This document shows, piece after piece, positions 53,262-61,631 of a stretch of 64,000 bases of DNA; the stretch's first letter is position 1, and the number at the start of each line of letters is the position of its first letter. This DNA is from Bradyrhizobium daqingense. GTDB taxonomy: Bacteria; Pseudomonadota; Alphaproteobacteria; Rhizobiales; Xanthobacteraceae. Where the stretch lies: NCBI RefSeq assembly GCF_021044685.1, contig NZ_CP088014.1, forward strand, positions 1,426,001 through 1,490,000, given 5' to 3'. Below the pieces are notes generated by a model, which saw nothing but the letters and a program-made list of their open reading frames with translations, had not been told where the DNA came from and did not search any database. The translations under genes were made by a program, and so were the position numbers.

Positions 53262-53815
53262 GAGTCCGCAAGCGTCAGCGGCATTGCGCCGAACAGCCGT
53301 CGGATGCACGTCGGCGTTGACCCGGATCAGTTGACTGTACGCGCATGGACATGATCATCAGCACCAAACCTCTCGGTACCAAGGTACCAAGCGGTGGGAC
53401 GCGTGCCTGGATCAACCGCATCCCCTGCAGGCTGGCATGCCGTTCTTGCCCACGATGATGTGCTCGTGCACGGCAACTCCCAGCGGCTTTGCGATGTCGA
53501 TGATGGCTTTCGTCACCTGGATGTCGGCTGCGAGGGTGACGGATCGCCCGATGGATGATTGTGCATGAGCCTGCGGCGTCTATTATCTATTTGAGTTTGC
53601 TGTTATTTTAGATTCTGATCGAGCTGTAGGAGGCGGAGACTGGGGCATGTAGTGGGTGATTGTTCGTGATAGTCACGAGAGTTCACGCTCGGTCCTGGCC
53701 GCTTCGATTGGAGTCCTTGTTTCAATGCCCGATCTGTCCGTGACATGCATTTCAGTGCGTATCGACGGCTTACGGACACCGCCGAAAGCATCAGCCTGAA
53801 TGCTCAGGTTTTCCG
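53262..53815. other. island-edge intergenic region
   Basis: 554 bases between the last metabolic gene and the first island gene. The middle holds the radC remnant (53,411-53,575). From about 53,580 onward the sequence becomes clearly more AT-rich (for example TTTGAGTTTGCTGTTATTTT). A short palindrome GGTACCAAGGTACC lies at about 53,377-53,390. No integrase, attachment duplication or RNA gene is apparent. Confidence 0.6.
53411..53575 (-). pseudogene. radC: radC remnant (JAB/MPN domain), frameshifted
   Basis: On the minus strand the stretch reads LMHNHPSGDPSPSQ, then after a one-base shift DIQVTKAIIDIAKPLGVAV and HEHIIVGKNGMPACRGCG. This is the C-terminal JAMM zinc motif (HNHPSGD) and following helix of RadC-family proteins. 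The N-terminal two thirds are missing, the end is altered and one base is lost between Gln and Asp, so it is dead. RadC-like genes are frequent passengers on genomic islands, and it lies at the boundary with the defence genes. Confidence 0.85.
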
Positions 53816-55240
53816 TTAACGTGTCCTTTCATCGACGGCTTCCTCCAATACGTGCAACGTATCGCGCCGCTCGAACAGTAAAATTAGCTCTCTGACCCGG
53901 GCCGATTTGCGGTCGCCGGGAATTTCGTCAATGTCCACGCCCAGGAGAAAGCAAAGGTTCTTAAACTCTTCCATATCGAACGCCGTACACAGCTCATCGA
54001 ACAATTTCTTACGTTGAGCTATCGAAATACGCGACTTCGTTGCCGCTACCGAAGCAACGGACTTCGGCCACGCCCCCTCCGAGAGGGAAACTGGGCGCGA
54101 CTCAATGAAGCTTCGCAAGCACGAAGCCGCGGAATACGCTGCGTACTCTTGCCACATGTCATTCTTTTTGCCGTCGGCGAAGTCGCAGATGGCTCGGATC
54201 GTCAAGAATCCCACCTTCTTGACAGCGCTGAATGCCGCAGAAGCGACTCCTGCACTCTCCATCTCAATTGCGATGAGATCGCGTTGCAACGACCGAAGCT
54301 CTTGGGCAGCCTCGCTTGAAGCAATCACCTTCTCTCCAGAGGCAATTGGTCCGACATGAATTCTCGGCTCGATGGCGCTCGCGCTTTTCCCATCGGGCCT
54401 TGAAGGCAAATGTGCGCGCCACGTTGAGTCGGTCAAGTTCAGTATTCCATCCACGAGGATGGGGTCCGCCTGAAATTGCCGAGCTCGATGCTCCTGATGA
54501 TTGGGTCGAACCTTCGAGAGCTCATAATAGAAAATGGAGTTCGAGGCCACGATATCGCCGAAGCCCTGATCCTTTCTAGAGATTCCACCAGCAATTCCAT
54601 TCACAAGTACAAATCGCGGCTTCCATTTGTGGATGAGGTCCGATGTCGCATGTGCGGCATCGAGATTTCCCATCGAATGAAGGAGAGTGGCAACAACTCG
54701 ATACGAGCCGCCGCGTCTTGTTGGAATCGTTCCGCGAAGGTACGTGCGGGTCGAATCCGATGTCGACGAAATCGGTACCAGCTCAGGAAAATAATGCTTA
54801 AGCGCAGCCAATTCCTTCCGCAACGCGACGACAACTGCGAAGTCGACTGATTCGTCCTCCACCTGTCGCGAGAGGTCGGTAGCCTGCTTGTCAGTAAGCT
54901 CGACAGCAACCGAGCTGAGAAATGCTGCGACGCGGCTCTCATGGCGCCGTTTCATGAGAAGCAACGAATCCGCTGTGTAAGTGGTCGGATCCTGATCGAC
55001 CAAACGATGATGCGTTGGACATAGGATGATCAAGTTGTCTGCGTCGTTGCGCGACTCTTCGGATTGCGCGGGATCGAATCTCGGCCCCCCGGGAGAGGCC
55101 GCACGAATGTGGCAGAGTTCGCCCAGTAATGCGCGAGATTGAGGCTGAACGAGCTGCGTTGTACATCCCGGGAAAGCGCATAGGCCCCCCGAAGAAGCGA
55201 ACAGAATCTTTATCGAACGATCACTGGGTTGTCGTCGCAT
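53816..55240 (-). CDS. HNH nuclease + nucleoside-phosphorylase-fold + effector-associated domain protein
   Basis: 474 residues from ATG 55240 (TGAGG upstream). Domain 1 (about 10-105): HNH nuclease with Cys21/Cys26, GELCHIRAASPGGPRFDP (His44) and DNLIILCPTHHRLVD (Asn69, Cys74, His77). Domain 2 (about 130-370): PNP/MTA-SAH-nucleosidase fold with DFAVVVALRKELAALKH, MGNLDAAHATSDLIHKWKP, VLVNGIAGGI, AIEMESAGVASA (Glu328) and AICDFADGKK (Asp353), so the catalytic Glu and Asp are kept. Domain 3 (about 405-474): death-like effector-associated adaptor, LFDELCTAFDMEEFKNLCFL then VRELILLFERRDTLHVLEEA. It should respond to invasion by cutting DNA and/or depleting nucleosides; partner and trigger are unknown. 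Confidence 0.85.
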   Translation of the reverse strand: MRRQPSDRSIKILFASSGGLCAFPGCTTQLVQPQSRALLGELCHIRAASPGGPRFDPAQSEESRNDADNLIILCPTHHRLVDQDPTTYTADSLLLMKRRHESRVAAFLSSVAVELTDKQATDLSRQVEDESVDFAVVVALRKELAALKHYFPELVPISSTSDSTRTYLRGTIPTRRGGSYRVVATLLHSMGNLDAAHATSDLIHKWKPRFVLVNGIAGGISRKDQGFGDIVASNSIFYYELSKVRPNHQEHRARQFQADPILVDGILNLTDSTWRAHLPSRPDGKSASAIEPRIHVGPIASGEKVIASSEAAQELRSLQRDLIAIEMESAGVASAAFSAVKKVGFLTIRAICDFADGKKNDMWQEYAAYSAASCLRSFIESRPVSLSEGAWPKSVASVAATKSRISIAQRKKLFDELCTAFDMEEFKNLCFLLGVDIDEIPGDRKSARVRELILLFERRDTLHVLEEAVDERTR

Positions 55241-55526
55241 AGCACCTCAAGCACGCTCCGCATGCCGTCGCCCCGTAGTCAAGAGATCATAGCCTTCAAC
55301 GCCCATCAACCGGATACGTGTCGATAAGCCGACACTTTGTGGCTAACGTTGCTATTGAGCAGGCCGTCTAGAGCTGCGCGACATCGAGTAGCCTTCTAAC
55401 TCTTCTTTGCGGGGGGCATGTTCTTTCCATTTGCATCGTGGAGGCATTCGCGCTTAAGTTGATCATATTGAAGGTCCGTCTTAATTGACATGGCGTACTT
55501 CCGCGCGGAAACGCGACGGGGGATGG

Positions 55527-57338
55527 ATGATCGACTCTCTTCGCGTTGCAAAAACAGCAAATTTTCACATTCTTAAGCGGCAGATGAGCAATGCCGCATT
55601 GGATGACCTTTTTCGCCAAGTTCGGGCAAGCCAGCCCTCGGCCTCCCAAAACATATTCTACCATCGGCGCGTCCAAGCTGGGCGCGCGCGTTGGTCTGCG
55701 ATCTCCTTCCTCTATGACCGCTCGCCTTCATTCTTAACCGAAGACGCAGGAATCCGAGAACGAATCTGCGGATTTATTCTTTTGATCGAATATCGCGATC
55801 ATCTCGCGATTCTTAAATCCAAGCTCGATCTTCCGGCAGGATTTTTCACCCGCTATCTCGGTCGAGTATCAGCCGAACGCGTGGATCGTGCGGTCGCACG
55901 GCAGGGAGCGGTGTTCGAAAAGATTCGGCTTCGAAACATGTCGGTCTCCAAGCACGTGATGAGGAGTAAAACGTTCGAAGCCGATGACCTACAAAATGTT
56001 GTCGGGCCTGCTGGCGCAAACCGGTATGTGCCCCAGGCGTACGCGGTCCGGTCGGGAACTGACCACTATTCTACAACTCCTAGCACCGGCAGGATAGGGC
56101 AGCGGTCTGATCGGGTCGATCACCTCGCACTTGTGGAGTACGCGAAATCTGTAATTGACGAGCTGGTAGGTGGAAGAGCTGCACCTGCCAGCTTTCTCCG
56201 TACCTTAGCCCGCGCTATCGATTTGGCGAGTATTGGCGGCACCGCGCGTCCAACAAGTTTTGCCGTCGACGTTGCGGGATTTGTTGATGCGATCCATGTC
56301 GATCGCGAAATCAGACTTGTACATGAAGATAGCGGTAGACTCACTCAACTCTCCAAGCATGAAATCGATGCAGCGTTAAATGAGCTCGATCGTGCGTTTA
56401 GGGTCAGCGGCGACGGAAAGAGGATGGATATCTTCGACGGTGCTGATTCGGTTGGAGCAATTGCAATCAACCAAGCTCGCGTAGCATTGCGTGACTTGCA
56501 ATTGCCGATCACTGCCGGCATCGAGGTCGAAAGTACAGAGTATGCTCTCGGTCACGATCCAAATCGGATCTCGCTCCGACGCTACATCGATCGCGAGGAT
56601 AAGTTCATATTGCTGTTCGACGCCCTCTCTTTAGCTTACATCGACGGGACCTTGTTCCGCGACGAAGGCTTTGTAGATGGTGGCGCAGCCCTGTTGCGCC
56701 ATTTGCGCTCTGATCCGCTCCTAGACGGAGTGACTGATGAAAAGGGTAACTTTTCGACGCGAAAGGCCACCTTTGATGCTGACTCCACTTTCGGTGTGAT
56801 CGAAGCGAGTGTTGCGGACGGGGACGATGTGCTTGTGTGCGACGATCTTGGCGACGAATGGGCGGACTATATTGGGCTAAACAACTCCAGCAGCCCGCCT
56901 AGAATTACCTTTTATCACGCAAAGCATGGTCCACTATCGCTCGGTGCTGGGCCGTTCCATATCTCCGTGAGCCAAGCAATTAAGAACTTGCAGCGTATGA
57001 GCCTTCCGCCGGAATCGATGGAAGCGAAAATTCGTGGTTGGAACAACAAGTATGTAAGCGGTAGCGGAGTCAAAACCCGGATCAAGAGGATTGTCCGAGG
57101 CGATGCCGACGAGCTAATGAACGAATTCGCTCAAGTGCGGCTTGCGCCGGATGCAATTCGTCGGGTCTTCATCGTGACCTCTTCGCTGAGCCGCGGTGCT
57201 GTTGAAGAGGCGCTAAAGGAAGTCGCAGCCGGCCAAGCGCCAGACCCATACTTCGTTCAGCTCTATTGGCTGTTGATGTCATTCTTCTCGGCGTGTACCG
57301 AAATGAACGCACATGGATACGTGATCTGTCAAACTTAG
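55527..57338 (+). CDS. unrecognised large island protein
   Basis: 603-604 residues from ATG 55527 (MIDSLRVAKTANFHILKRQM); a TTG at 55,485 or ATG 55,584 are alternatives. It is soluble, with no signal or membrane segment. Segments that look conserved are GIEVESTEYALGHDPNRISL, ASVADGDDVLVCDDLGDEWA, RITFYHAKHGPLSLGAGPFH, and KTRIKRIVRGDADELMNEFA. The C-terminal arrangement faintly recalls the 'sporadically distributed' TIGR04141/DUF6119 proteins, from memory only. It is divergent from the HNH-phosphorylase-EAD gene across 286 bases with no gene. It is AT-richer than the left part of the window. Function not assigned. Confidence 0.55.
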   Translation: MIDSLRVAKTANFHILKRQMSNAALDDLFRQVRASQPSASQNIFYHRRVQAGRARWSAISFLYDRSPSFLTEDAGIRERICGFILLIEYRDHLAILKSKLDLPAGFFTRYLGRVSAERVDRAVARQGAVFEKIRLRNMSVSKHVMRSKTFEADDLQNVVGPAGANRYVPQAYAVRSGTDHYSTTPSTGRIGQRSDRVDHLALVEYAKSVIDELVGGRAAPASFLRTLARAIDLASIGGTARPTSFAVDVAGFVDAIHVDREIRLVHEDSGRLTQLSKHEIDAALNELDRAFRVSGDGKRMDIFDGADSVGAIAINQARVALRDLQLPITAGIEVESTEYALGHDPNRISLRRYIDREDKFILLFDALSLAYIDGTLFRDEGFVDGGAALLRHLRSDPLLDGVTDEKGNFSTRKATFDADSTFGVIEASVADGDDVLVCDDLGDEWADYIGLNNSSSPPRITFYHAKHGPLSLGAGPFHISVSQAIKNLQRMSLPPESMEAKIRGWNNKYVSGSGVKTRIKRIVRGDADELMNEFAQVRLAPDAIRRVFIVTSSLSRGAVEEALKEVAAGQAPDPYFVQLYWLLMSFFSACTEMNAHGYVICQT

Positions 57339-57453
57339 CAGGCGCTGATCACGGAGTCGGTATTCGAAACTGCGATTTGGCTATTCCGGCTGTTAAGGCC
57401 CGACAGCCGGCTGACTGCTAACCTATGCGCAGTTGTAGTAAAGAGCGCGTGCC

Positions 57454-58241
57454 ATGCTTACTTTGCAGCAGATGGAAGAGGTAAGGGTTCGCCTAGCGCA
57501 GCAACTGATATTCTACATGCCCGTTAAGCTGTTTCCTATTGCGCAGAAATTAGCGTTTCCGATTCTTTTAGAGTTCACACGACTAGTGGATTTTAGGAAT
57601 CTGGAAATTCCACCAGAGAAGATCAAAATTACTGACTTGATCTACGAAGACAGGCTTCCGTCAGTGTTCGAGTCGTTTATCGCTCGGCGGTTTTCCGAGG
57701 GGAATAAGCAAGCGGAGTTGCGAGTAGCGGGAATCATTACACCAGATCACAAGATCGTCCTGGCAGATCGTAAAACGGCAGAGGGATTTCTAATAAAGGC
57801 AAACTCAGCGGTTTGGTATGAAATTGTAGCAAGCCTGCAATCGGATTGGAGCCAAGCGTATTCACTTTCTGCGACGCGTTGGGAAGAGATCGTCGCTGGT
57901 GCCTTCGATAAAGCGGGGTTCGACGAGGTGACATTAACGCCACGCTCAGGGGATCACGGACGGGATGTCATAGCTGTTCGAAGGGGGTTGGTTGCATCAA
58001 GATCATAGGATCGGTGAAGGCGTATAAGCCGAGGAACGAGGTTTCATATGATGACATTCGTGCATTGCTGGGCGTACTCAGCGGGGAGCAGAATGCCTCT
58101 AAGGGAATCCTGACTACAACGTCGGACTTTCCGCCAAGGCTAATATCTGATCCGTTCATAACTCCCTTTCTGCCGACGCGTCTCGAATTGATGAACGGTG
58201 ACAGCCTTCAAAAGTGGCTTGGTGGCCTCCTGAAAAAATAG
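57454..58241 (+). pseudogene. Mrr-type restriction endonuclease, frameshifted
   Basis: The first frame (57,454-58,008) gives MLTLQQMEEVRVRLAQQLIF to LSATRWEEIVAGAFDKAGFD, then EVTLTPRSGDHGRDVIAVRR, the Mrr-catalytic start with its Asp; it ends early at TAG 58,006. The next frame continues without loss as GCIKIIGSVKAYKPRNEVSY (catalytic Lys) and GEQNASKGILTTTSDFPPRL, to KKWLGG-like ending QKWLGGLLKK. The switch is in the GGGGG run near 57,985. Repaired, it would be about 260 residues with an unrecognised N-terminal specificity domain. It may be a dead nuclease, phase-variable, or a sequencing error. Confidence 0.8.
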
Positions 58242-58292
58242 GCTTCTCCCGTTCGGATACATGCCTCTACGAGAGAGGGCTTGGGTCCGGAC

Positions 58293-58370
58293 TTAATTGA
58301 TCCACCAGGTAATCGCAGCGGCGAGGAGGATTGCGGACAGGAAGATGTCCGCGCGCTTGTCGCATCGGGT
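58293..58370 (-). mobile_element. IS5-family transposase C-terminal remnant
   Basis: On the minus strand 58,370-58,293 encodes TRCDKRADIFLSAILLAAAI ending in TWWIN and a stop. This is the standard tail of IS5-group transposases (usual form TRYDKRA..FLAAI..AA..WWLN). No upstream transposase sequence remains. It abuts the stop codon of the Cap5 gene exactly; GGGTCCGGACTTAA beyond its stop may be an old IS terminus. Confidence 0.8.
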
Positions 58371-59507
58371 TTAGGGAATATCGAAGGTCCGTATGAACCC
58401 GTGCGATCGATTGTTGTCGTAGAGCCGGAGGGAAAGATCCGATTTGGGCATCCAGACGCGGCCGACCTCGACCGCCAGGGAGGCGGGAAGCGCGGGAAAA
58501 ACATGCAGCAGCGTTCCCTCGCCATGCCGAGCCTTGATGCGGTCGTAGAGCCGTCGGAGTTCGCGCCGAAATGCGGCCTGATCGTCAGCTCGCCGCAAGA
58601 CGTCGTTGTGAGGTTGATCCGCGCAGAGCGACCAGATCGCGGCTTCGTCGCCGAGAACCGCCTGGAGTCGCGCGTCGGTCACGGTAGCGCTGACACCGAG
58701 CTTTAGCGCGACCGAGCCTGACAGCCCGATATCCGGTTCGGTGACCTGGAATGTGATCGGGGGGCCATCGGACGCCCATCGCCAACTCGCGGGTTCGCGA
58801 TGCCTTTGATGAACGACGGCCGGAACGATATCGCAGAGCAGCCGGCCAAGCTCGATCAGCAGCGGCTGCGGTGCGAGTGCGAATACGCTTAGATGCCTAA
58901 TCTCCTGTCGCTCTACGCGGCCTCGCACCTTCGCTTCGAACTGGCGTCTCAGGTTCTCGCGCTGGACCGTCCAATAGGCAGGCTCGTTGTCTCGAAACGC
59001 ACAGCCTACCATTTCAAGATCCAACCTCTGGCCGCTGGCTGGGTGGCGGTCGGGCGGCATCGCCGAAAAGATCGCCTGCGTCGATACAAGCGCCTCGTTG
59101 TCACAAATGCTCGCCCCAAACCTGATGACGTGAGATGCCCGGTCTTCGTCGATGCCGGCAACGATCGCGATCCGGCCCTCGTGCTCGGCTTTCATAGTTA
59201 GCAGAACAGATTCCGGATGATCGGCGACGGCGTCAAGATCGATCAGCTTGTGATGTCGGGCGCACATCAACATTAGATTTTCCAGACTACGCGCGAGCTG
59301 AGTCGACCGGATCGGATCGCCGCGCGGGCCGCCTTCGACGTCAGCCACGATGTGTGCGATGAAGCCGAAGATCCCGTCTTGCCGCCCGGCCACCAGGTCG
59401 CCGACCAAATCAGTATTGCATCCACGATATTGGCAGCGGCCAGCAGCCCGCGCCCACAGCGCCGATTGGACCTTTTGCGGAATGCTGCTCTTAGACACCG
59501 ACGCCAC
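58371..59507 (-). CDS. cap5: CBASS effector: HNH endonuclease-SAVED protein (Cap5)
   Basis: 378 residues from a GTG at 59507, overlapping the E2 gene by 17 bases. HNH domain: Cys25/Cys30 in [30 protein letters not shown] (His52), [15 protein letters not shown] (Asn77, Cys82, His85). SAVED domain from about 200: [80 protein letters not shown]. In characterised systems SAVED binds a cyclic oligonucleotide, the protein oligomerises and HNH degrades DNA, killing the infected cell. The C-terminus meets an IS remnant but looks nearly full length. Confidence 0.92.
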
Positions 59508-59946
59508 CTGCTACGACGTGGCGGCCGCTCGCTGTCCATTGACCCGTTGCGCGCCAGCCCTCGTAAGCGGCAAGCCACTCGATCACCCAGGGCACAGTTG
59601 TCTGCGAGAGGCTGTCGAACGGCGACCAATCGTCGGAATCGGGATCGAGCATGCATAGCGTCACTTCGCCATCCGAACCGTAGTACACGTGAGGGAGCCT
59701 ACCCTCCGGGTCGCCCGGACGGTGCCGTAACGGCGGTGACAAGACTTTGACGCATGGCTGGAGAATGCGCACGTCGAGCCGTTCGATCACCAGCGGCGCT
59801 CGATAAGTGATCTCGACCTGAAACGTCTGAAGCAAAGGCCGGAGAGGGCCCTGCCACGCCGCGATTGCGCCGTGGCGGCCGATGAGTTTCAAGTTCGGCC
59901 ACAAGGAAGCCATGTCAGTGATCTGGGCGTCGACCGTCATCACCAC
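59491..59946 (-). CDS. CBASS E2-like conjugating protein (short type II system)
   Basis: 151 residues from GTG 59946, directly after the CD-NTase stop; a second GTG and an ATG (59,940) follow in frame. GGGAGAG lies nine bases upstream. [20 protein letters not shown] gives the E2-type active site with Cys98 and nearby His86, then [20 protein letters not shown] and [13 protein letters not shown], the typical end of the E2-only Cap2-like proteins. These enzymes join the CD-NTase C-terminus to a target and prime it. No E1 or JAB protease gene is present. Confidence 0.88.
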
Positions 59947-61197
59947 TTATCGGCGCTCTCCCATGTTGGTGTGTGCGCGAGCCGCGACTGGCGCCAGGCT
60001 GGTCGCCGCGCCGATGATCGCCGGCGCGGCGGGAACGAACAGGCCGCCGGAGCGCGTATAACCATGCTGCCGTGATTGAACTTGGCGCCCGAGCCGCTGG
60101 TTGAAAGCTTTGACAGAACGCGTGACGACCCGGTCCCCGAACTGCCCGCGCAACCACTCCTGCAAGTCCTCCAGCTGCACGTCGCCGGTGCGGGCGGCTT
60201 CGAGCCCGTTAGCGAGGGTGTGCAGGTGGCGAGAATAGGTTGTCTGTTGCAGCTGAGATTCTGGCCAACGGTCGGTGAAACGCTCGACCGGAAATTCGGG
60301 GTTGGGCACGACCAGGAGCTGGCCGCGCTTCGCGGCGTCGTCGATCGCGCGGGCCGTCCAGCGCGCCTGCCGGATCAGCATTTCCGCAAGCCTCATGCCC
60401 GGACGGGCGGCATGGCCGGCATGGCACGACAACATCACCGATGGCGGGATCCGGCCCGTCTCGGTCGCGTAGGCGATGTTGCGGTGCCGCTTGATTAGCT
60501 GCAGCGCGACCGTCGTCACGCTCTTGATGATGAGCGGCGTTTGCGGCGGAACGTCCTCGACGTCCGCTGCGGCGAAGGCGATTCCGGCCTGTTCGTACAG
60601 CTGACGATTCAGCGCCAGCGCGAACCGCTCCTCGGTAGGCGTTCGGGCGCAATACCACTTCCCGAAGGCATATGAGTTCATCGGCACATAGCGCGCCGGG
60701 TCGCTGCGAGTCCCCTTCTTCGCATGCGGGATCTCGCCTTCCTTCTCCTTCGGCGCCCGCCGCCGCGACGGCGTAATGTCAAGATGCATGCCGTCGGCGT
60801 AGTAGAGCGTGATGCACCGAGTTTGGCGCACGACCTTGCTTACCGGGTAGCTCTCGAGTGCGGCTTCCAGGTCATCCAGCAGCGCCTCGGGACCGAGGTC
60901 GGGGCCTTCGATCTCGGCGACGATATCGAGATCGTACTCGTCGTCCGTGCCGCGGGTCGACGTGGTTGCGTCGATTGCCATGGAGCCCTGGGGATAGAAG
61001 CAGGCGACCCTGCCTTCGAGCGGACTACCGGGTCGTTCGATGTAGCGTCGGACCGCCTCATATCGCTCGACCGCCTTGGCATGCAGGCCGGGCGGAAGCT
61101 GAATATTGATGGCAAGCTCGGCGAGTACCGCGTCCAGCGGGTCGGCAAAGGGATCATCAGGCCGATCATCGCGGCGCAGGGACGGAAAATTCGACAT
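59947..61197 (-). CDS. CD-NTase (cGAS/DncV-like nucleotidyltransferase)
   Basis: 416 residues from ATG 61197 with AGAGGA upstream. FYPQGSMAIDATTSTRGTDD carries the GS motif (Gly71-Ser72), EYDLDIVAEI the first two metal Asp residues (Asp89, Asp91), and YADGMHLDITPSRR the third (Asp140). The C-terminal helical half includes TTVALQLIKRHRNIAYATE and PSVMLSCHAGHA. It would make a cyclic di- or trinucleotide on phage attack to switch on the HNH-SAVED effector. The last residues GERR lack the usual Gly/Ala-Gly tail; E2 modification of this tail needs checking. Confidence 0.92.
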   Translation of the reverse strand: MSNFPSLRRDDRPDDPFADPLDAVLAELAINIQLPPGLHAKAVERYEAVRRYIERPGSPLEGRVACFYPQGSMAIDATTSTRGTDDEYDLDIVAEIEGPDLGPEALLDDLEAALESYPVSKVVRQTRCITLYYADGMHLDITPSRRRAPKEKEGEIPHAKKGTRSDPARYVPMNSYAFGKWYCARTPTEERFALALNRQLYEQAGIAFAAADVEDVPPQTPLIIKSVTTVALQLIKRHRNIAYATETGRIPPSVMLSCHAGHAARPGMRLAEMLIRQARWTARAIDDAAKRGQLLVVPNPEFPVERFTDRWPESQLQQTTYSRHLHTLANGLEAARTGDVQLEDLQEWLRGQFGDRVVTRSVKAFNQRLGRQVQSRQHGYTRSGGLFVPAAPAIIGAATSLAPVAARAHTNMGERR

Positions 61198-61272
61198 CGA
61201 TATTGGTCCTCTTCTTTGAATGACCTCCGCGCGCCGATCCGACCGGATCGCCCTGGTGAGCGATCCGTTGGG

Positions 61273-61494
61273 TTATCCTTTCGGCGGGAAGGGATCGTTT
61301 CCGTAGGAGTTGGCGTCGCGAATGCGGCCATCGGGACGGTGGATGACGACTTCGCCGTGCTCGCGAAGCGCAGTGCTACGCGCCGCCTCCGTCGCCTCGG
61401 CTTGGGTGTGATGGGTGGACCCCACCCGCAACGCCCCCTCACGTCGGGTTGCCCAACCTGATTCGTGCGGCACGACATGAATGCGCTTCGACAT
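61273..61494 (-). CDS. DUF2188 small protein at the head of the CBASS operon
   Basis: 73 residues from ATG 61494 (MSKRIHVVPHESGWATRREG); AAGGA upstream. A single DUF2188 domain: HHTQAEATEAARSTALREHG then EVVIHRPDGRIRDANSYGND. The fold is a small alpha/beta unit of unknown role. It is 75 bases upstream of the CD-NTase on the same strand and is probably the first gene of the CBASS transcript. Such proteins occur near several defence systems. It could be a DNA-end or nucleotide-binding accessory; this is inference. Confidence 0.8.
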   Translation of the reverse strand: MSKRIHVVPHESGWATRREGALRVGSTHHTQAEATEAARSTALREHGEVVIHRPDGRIRDANSYGNDPFPPKG

Positions 61495-61604
61495 CTCGGT
61501 TCCTTCGCCTCGTCGGTGAGCGTCGCGCTCTCCGGCGGGATATGGATTCCTGAGATTGGCCAATATGTCAAGTAATGATCACACTAGTAAGTTTGTAATA
61601 AGCA

Positions 61605-61631
61605 CATAATGTTTGCGGGATTGACATTATG
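61605..61631. promoter_or_regulatory. inverted repeat over the XRE gene start (probable operator)
   Basis: CATAATGT at 61,605-61,612 and ACATTATG at 61,624-61,631 are perfect 8-base complements 11 apart. The right arm contains the ATG (61,629-61,631) of the XRE gene. It also lies 111 bases upstream of the divergent CBASS operon. The left arm can serve as a -10 box (CATAAT) for the XRE gene. A bound XRE dimer would repress its own gene and perhaps CBASS. Confidence 0.65.

Noticed and set aside
53411..53575. An active radC gene
   Set aside because: Only the C-terminal quarter is present and a base is missing between the two recognisable blocks.
53816..55240. Plain nucleoside phosphorylase of purine salvage
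   Set aside because: The HNH and death-like adaptor domains at the two ends and the defence-island context do not fit a housekeeping salvage enzyme.
58261..58370. A complete insertion sequence near Cap5
   Set aside because: Only about 25 transposase residues remain; the sequence on the far side is the Cap5 gene.
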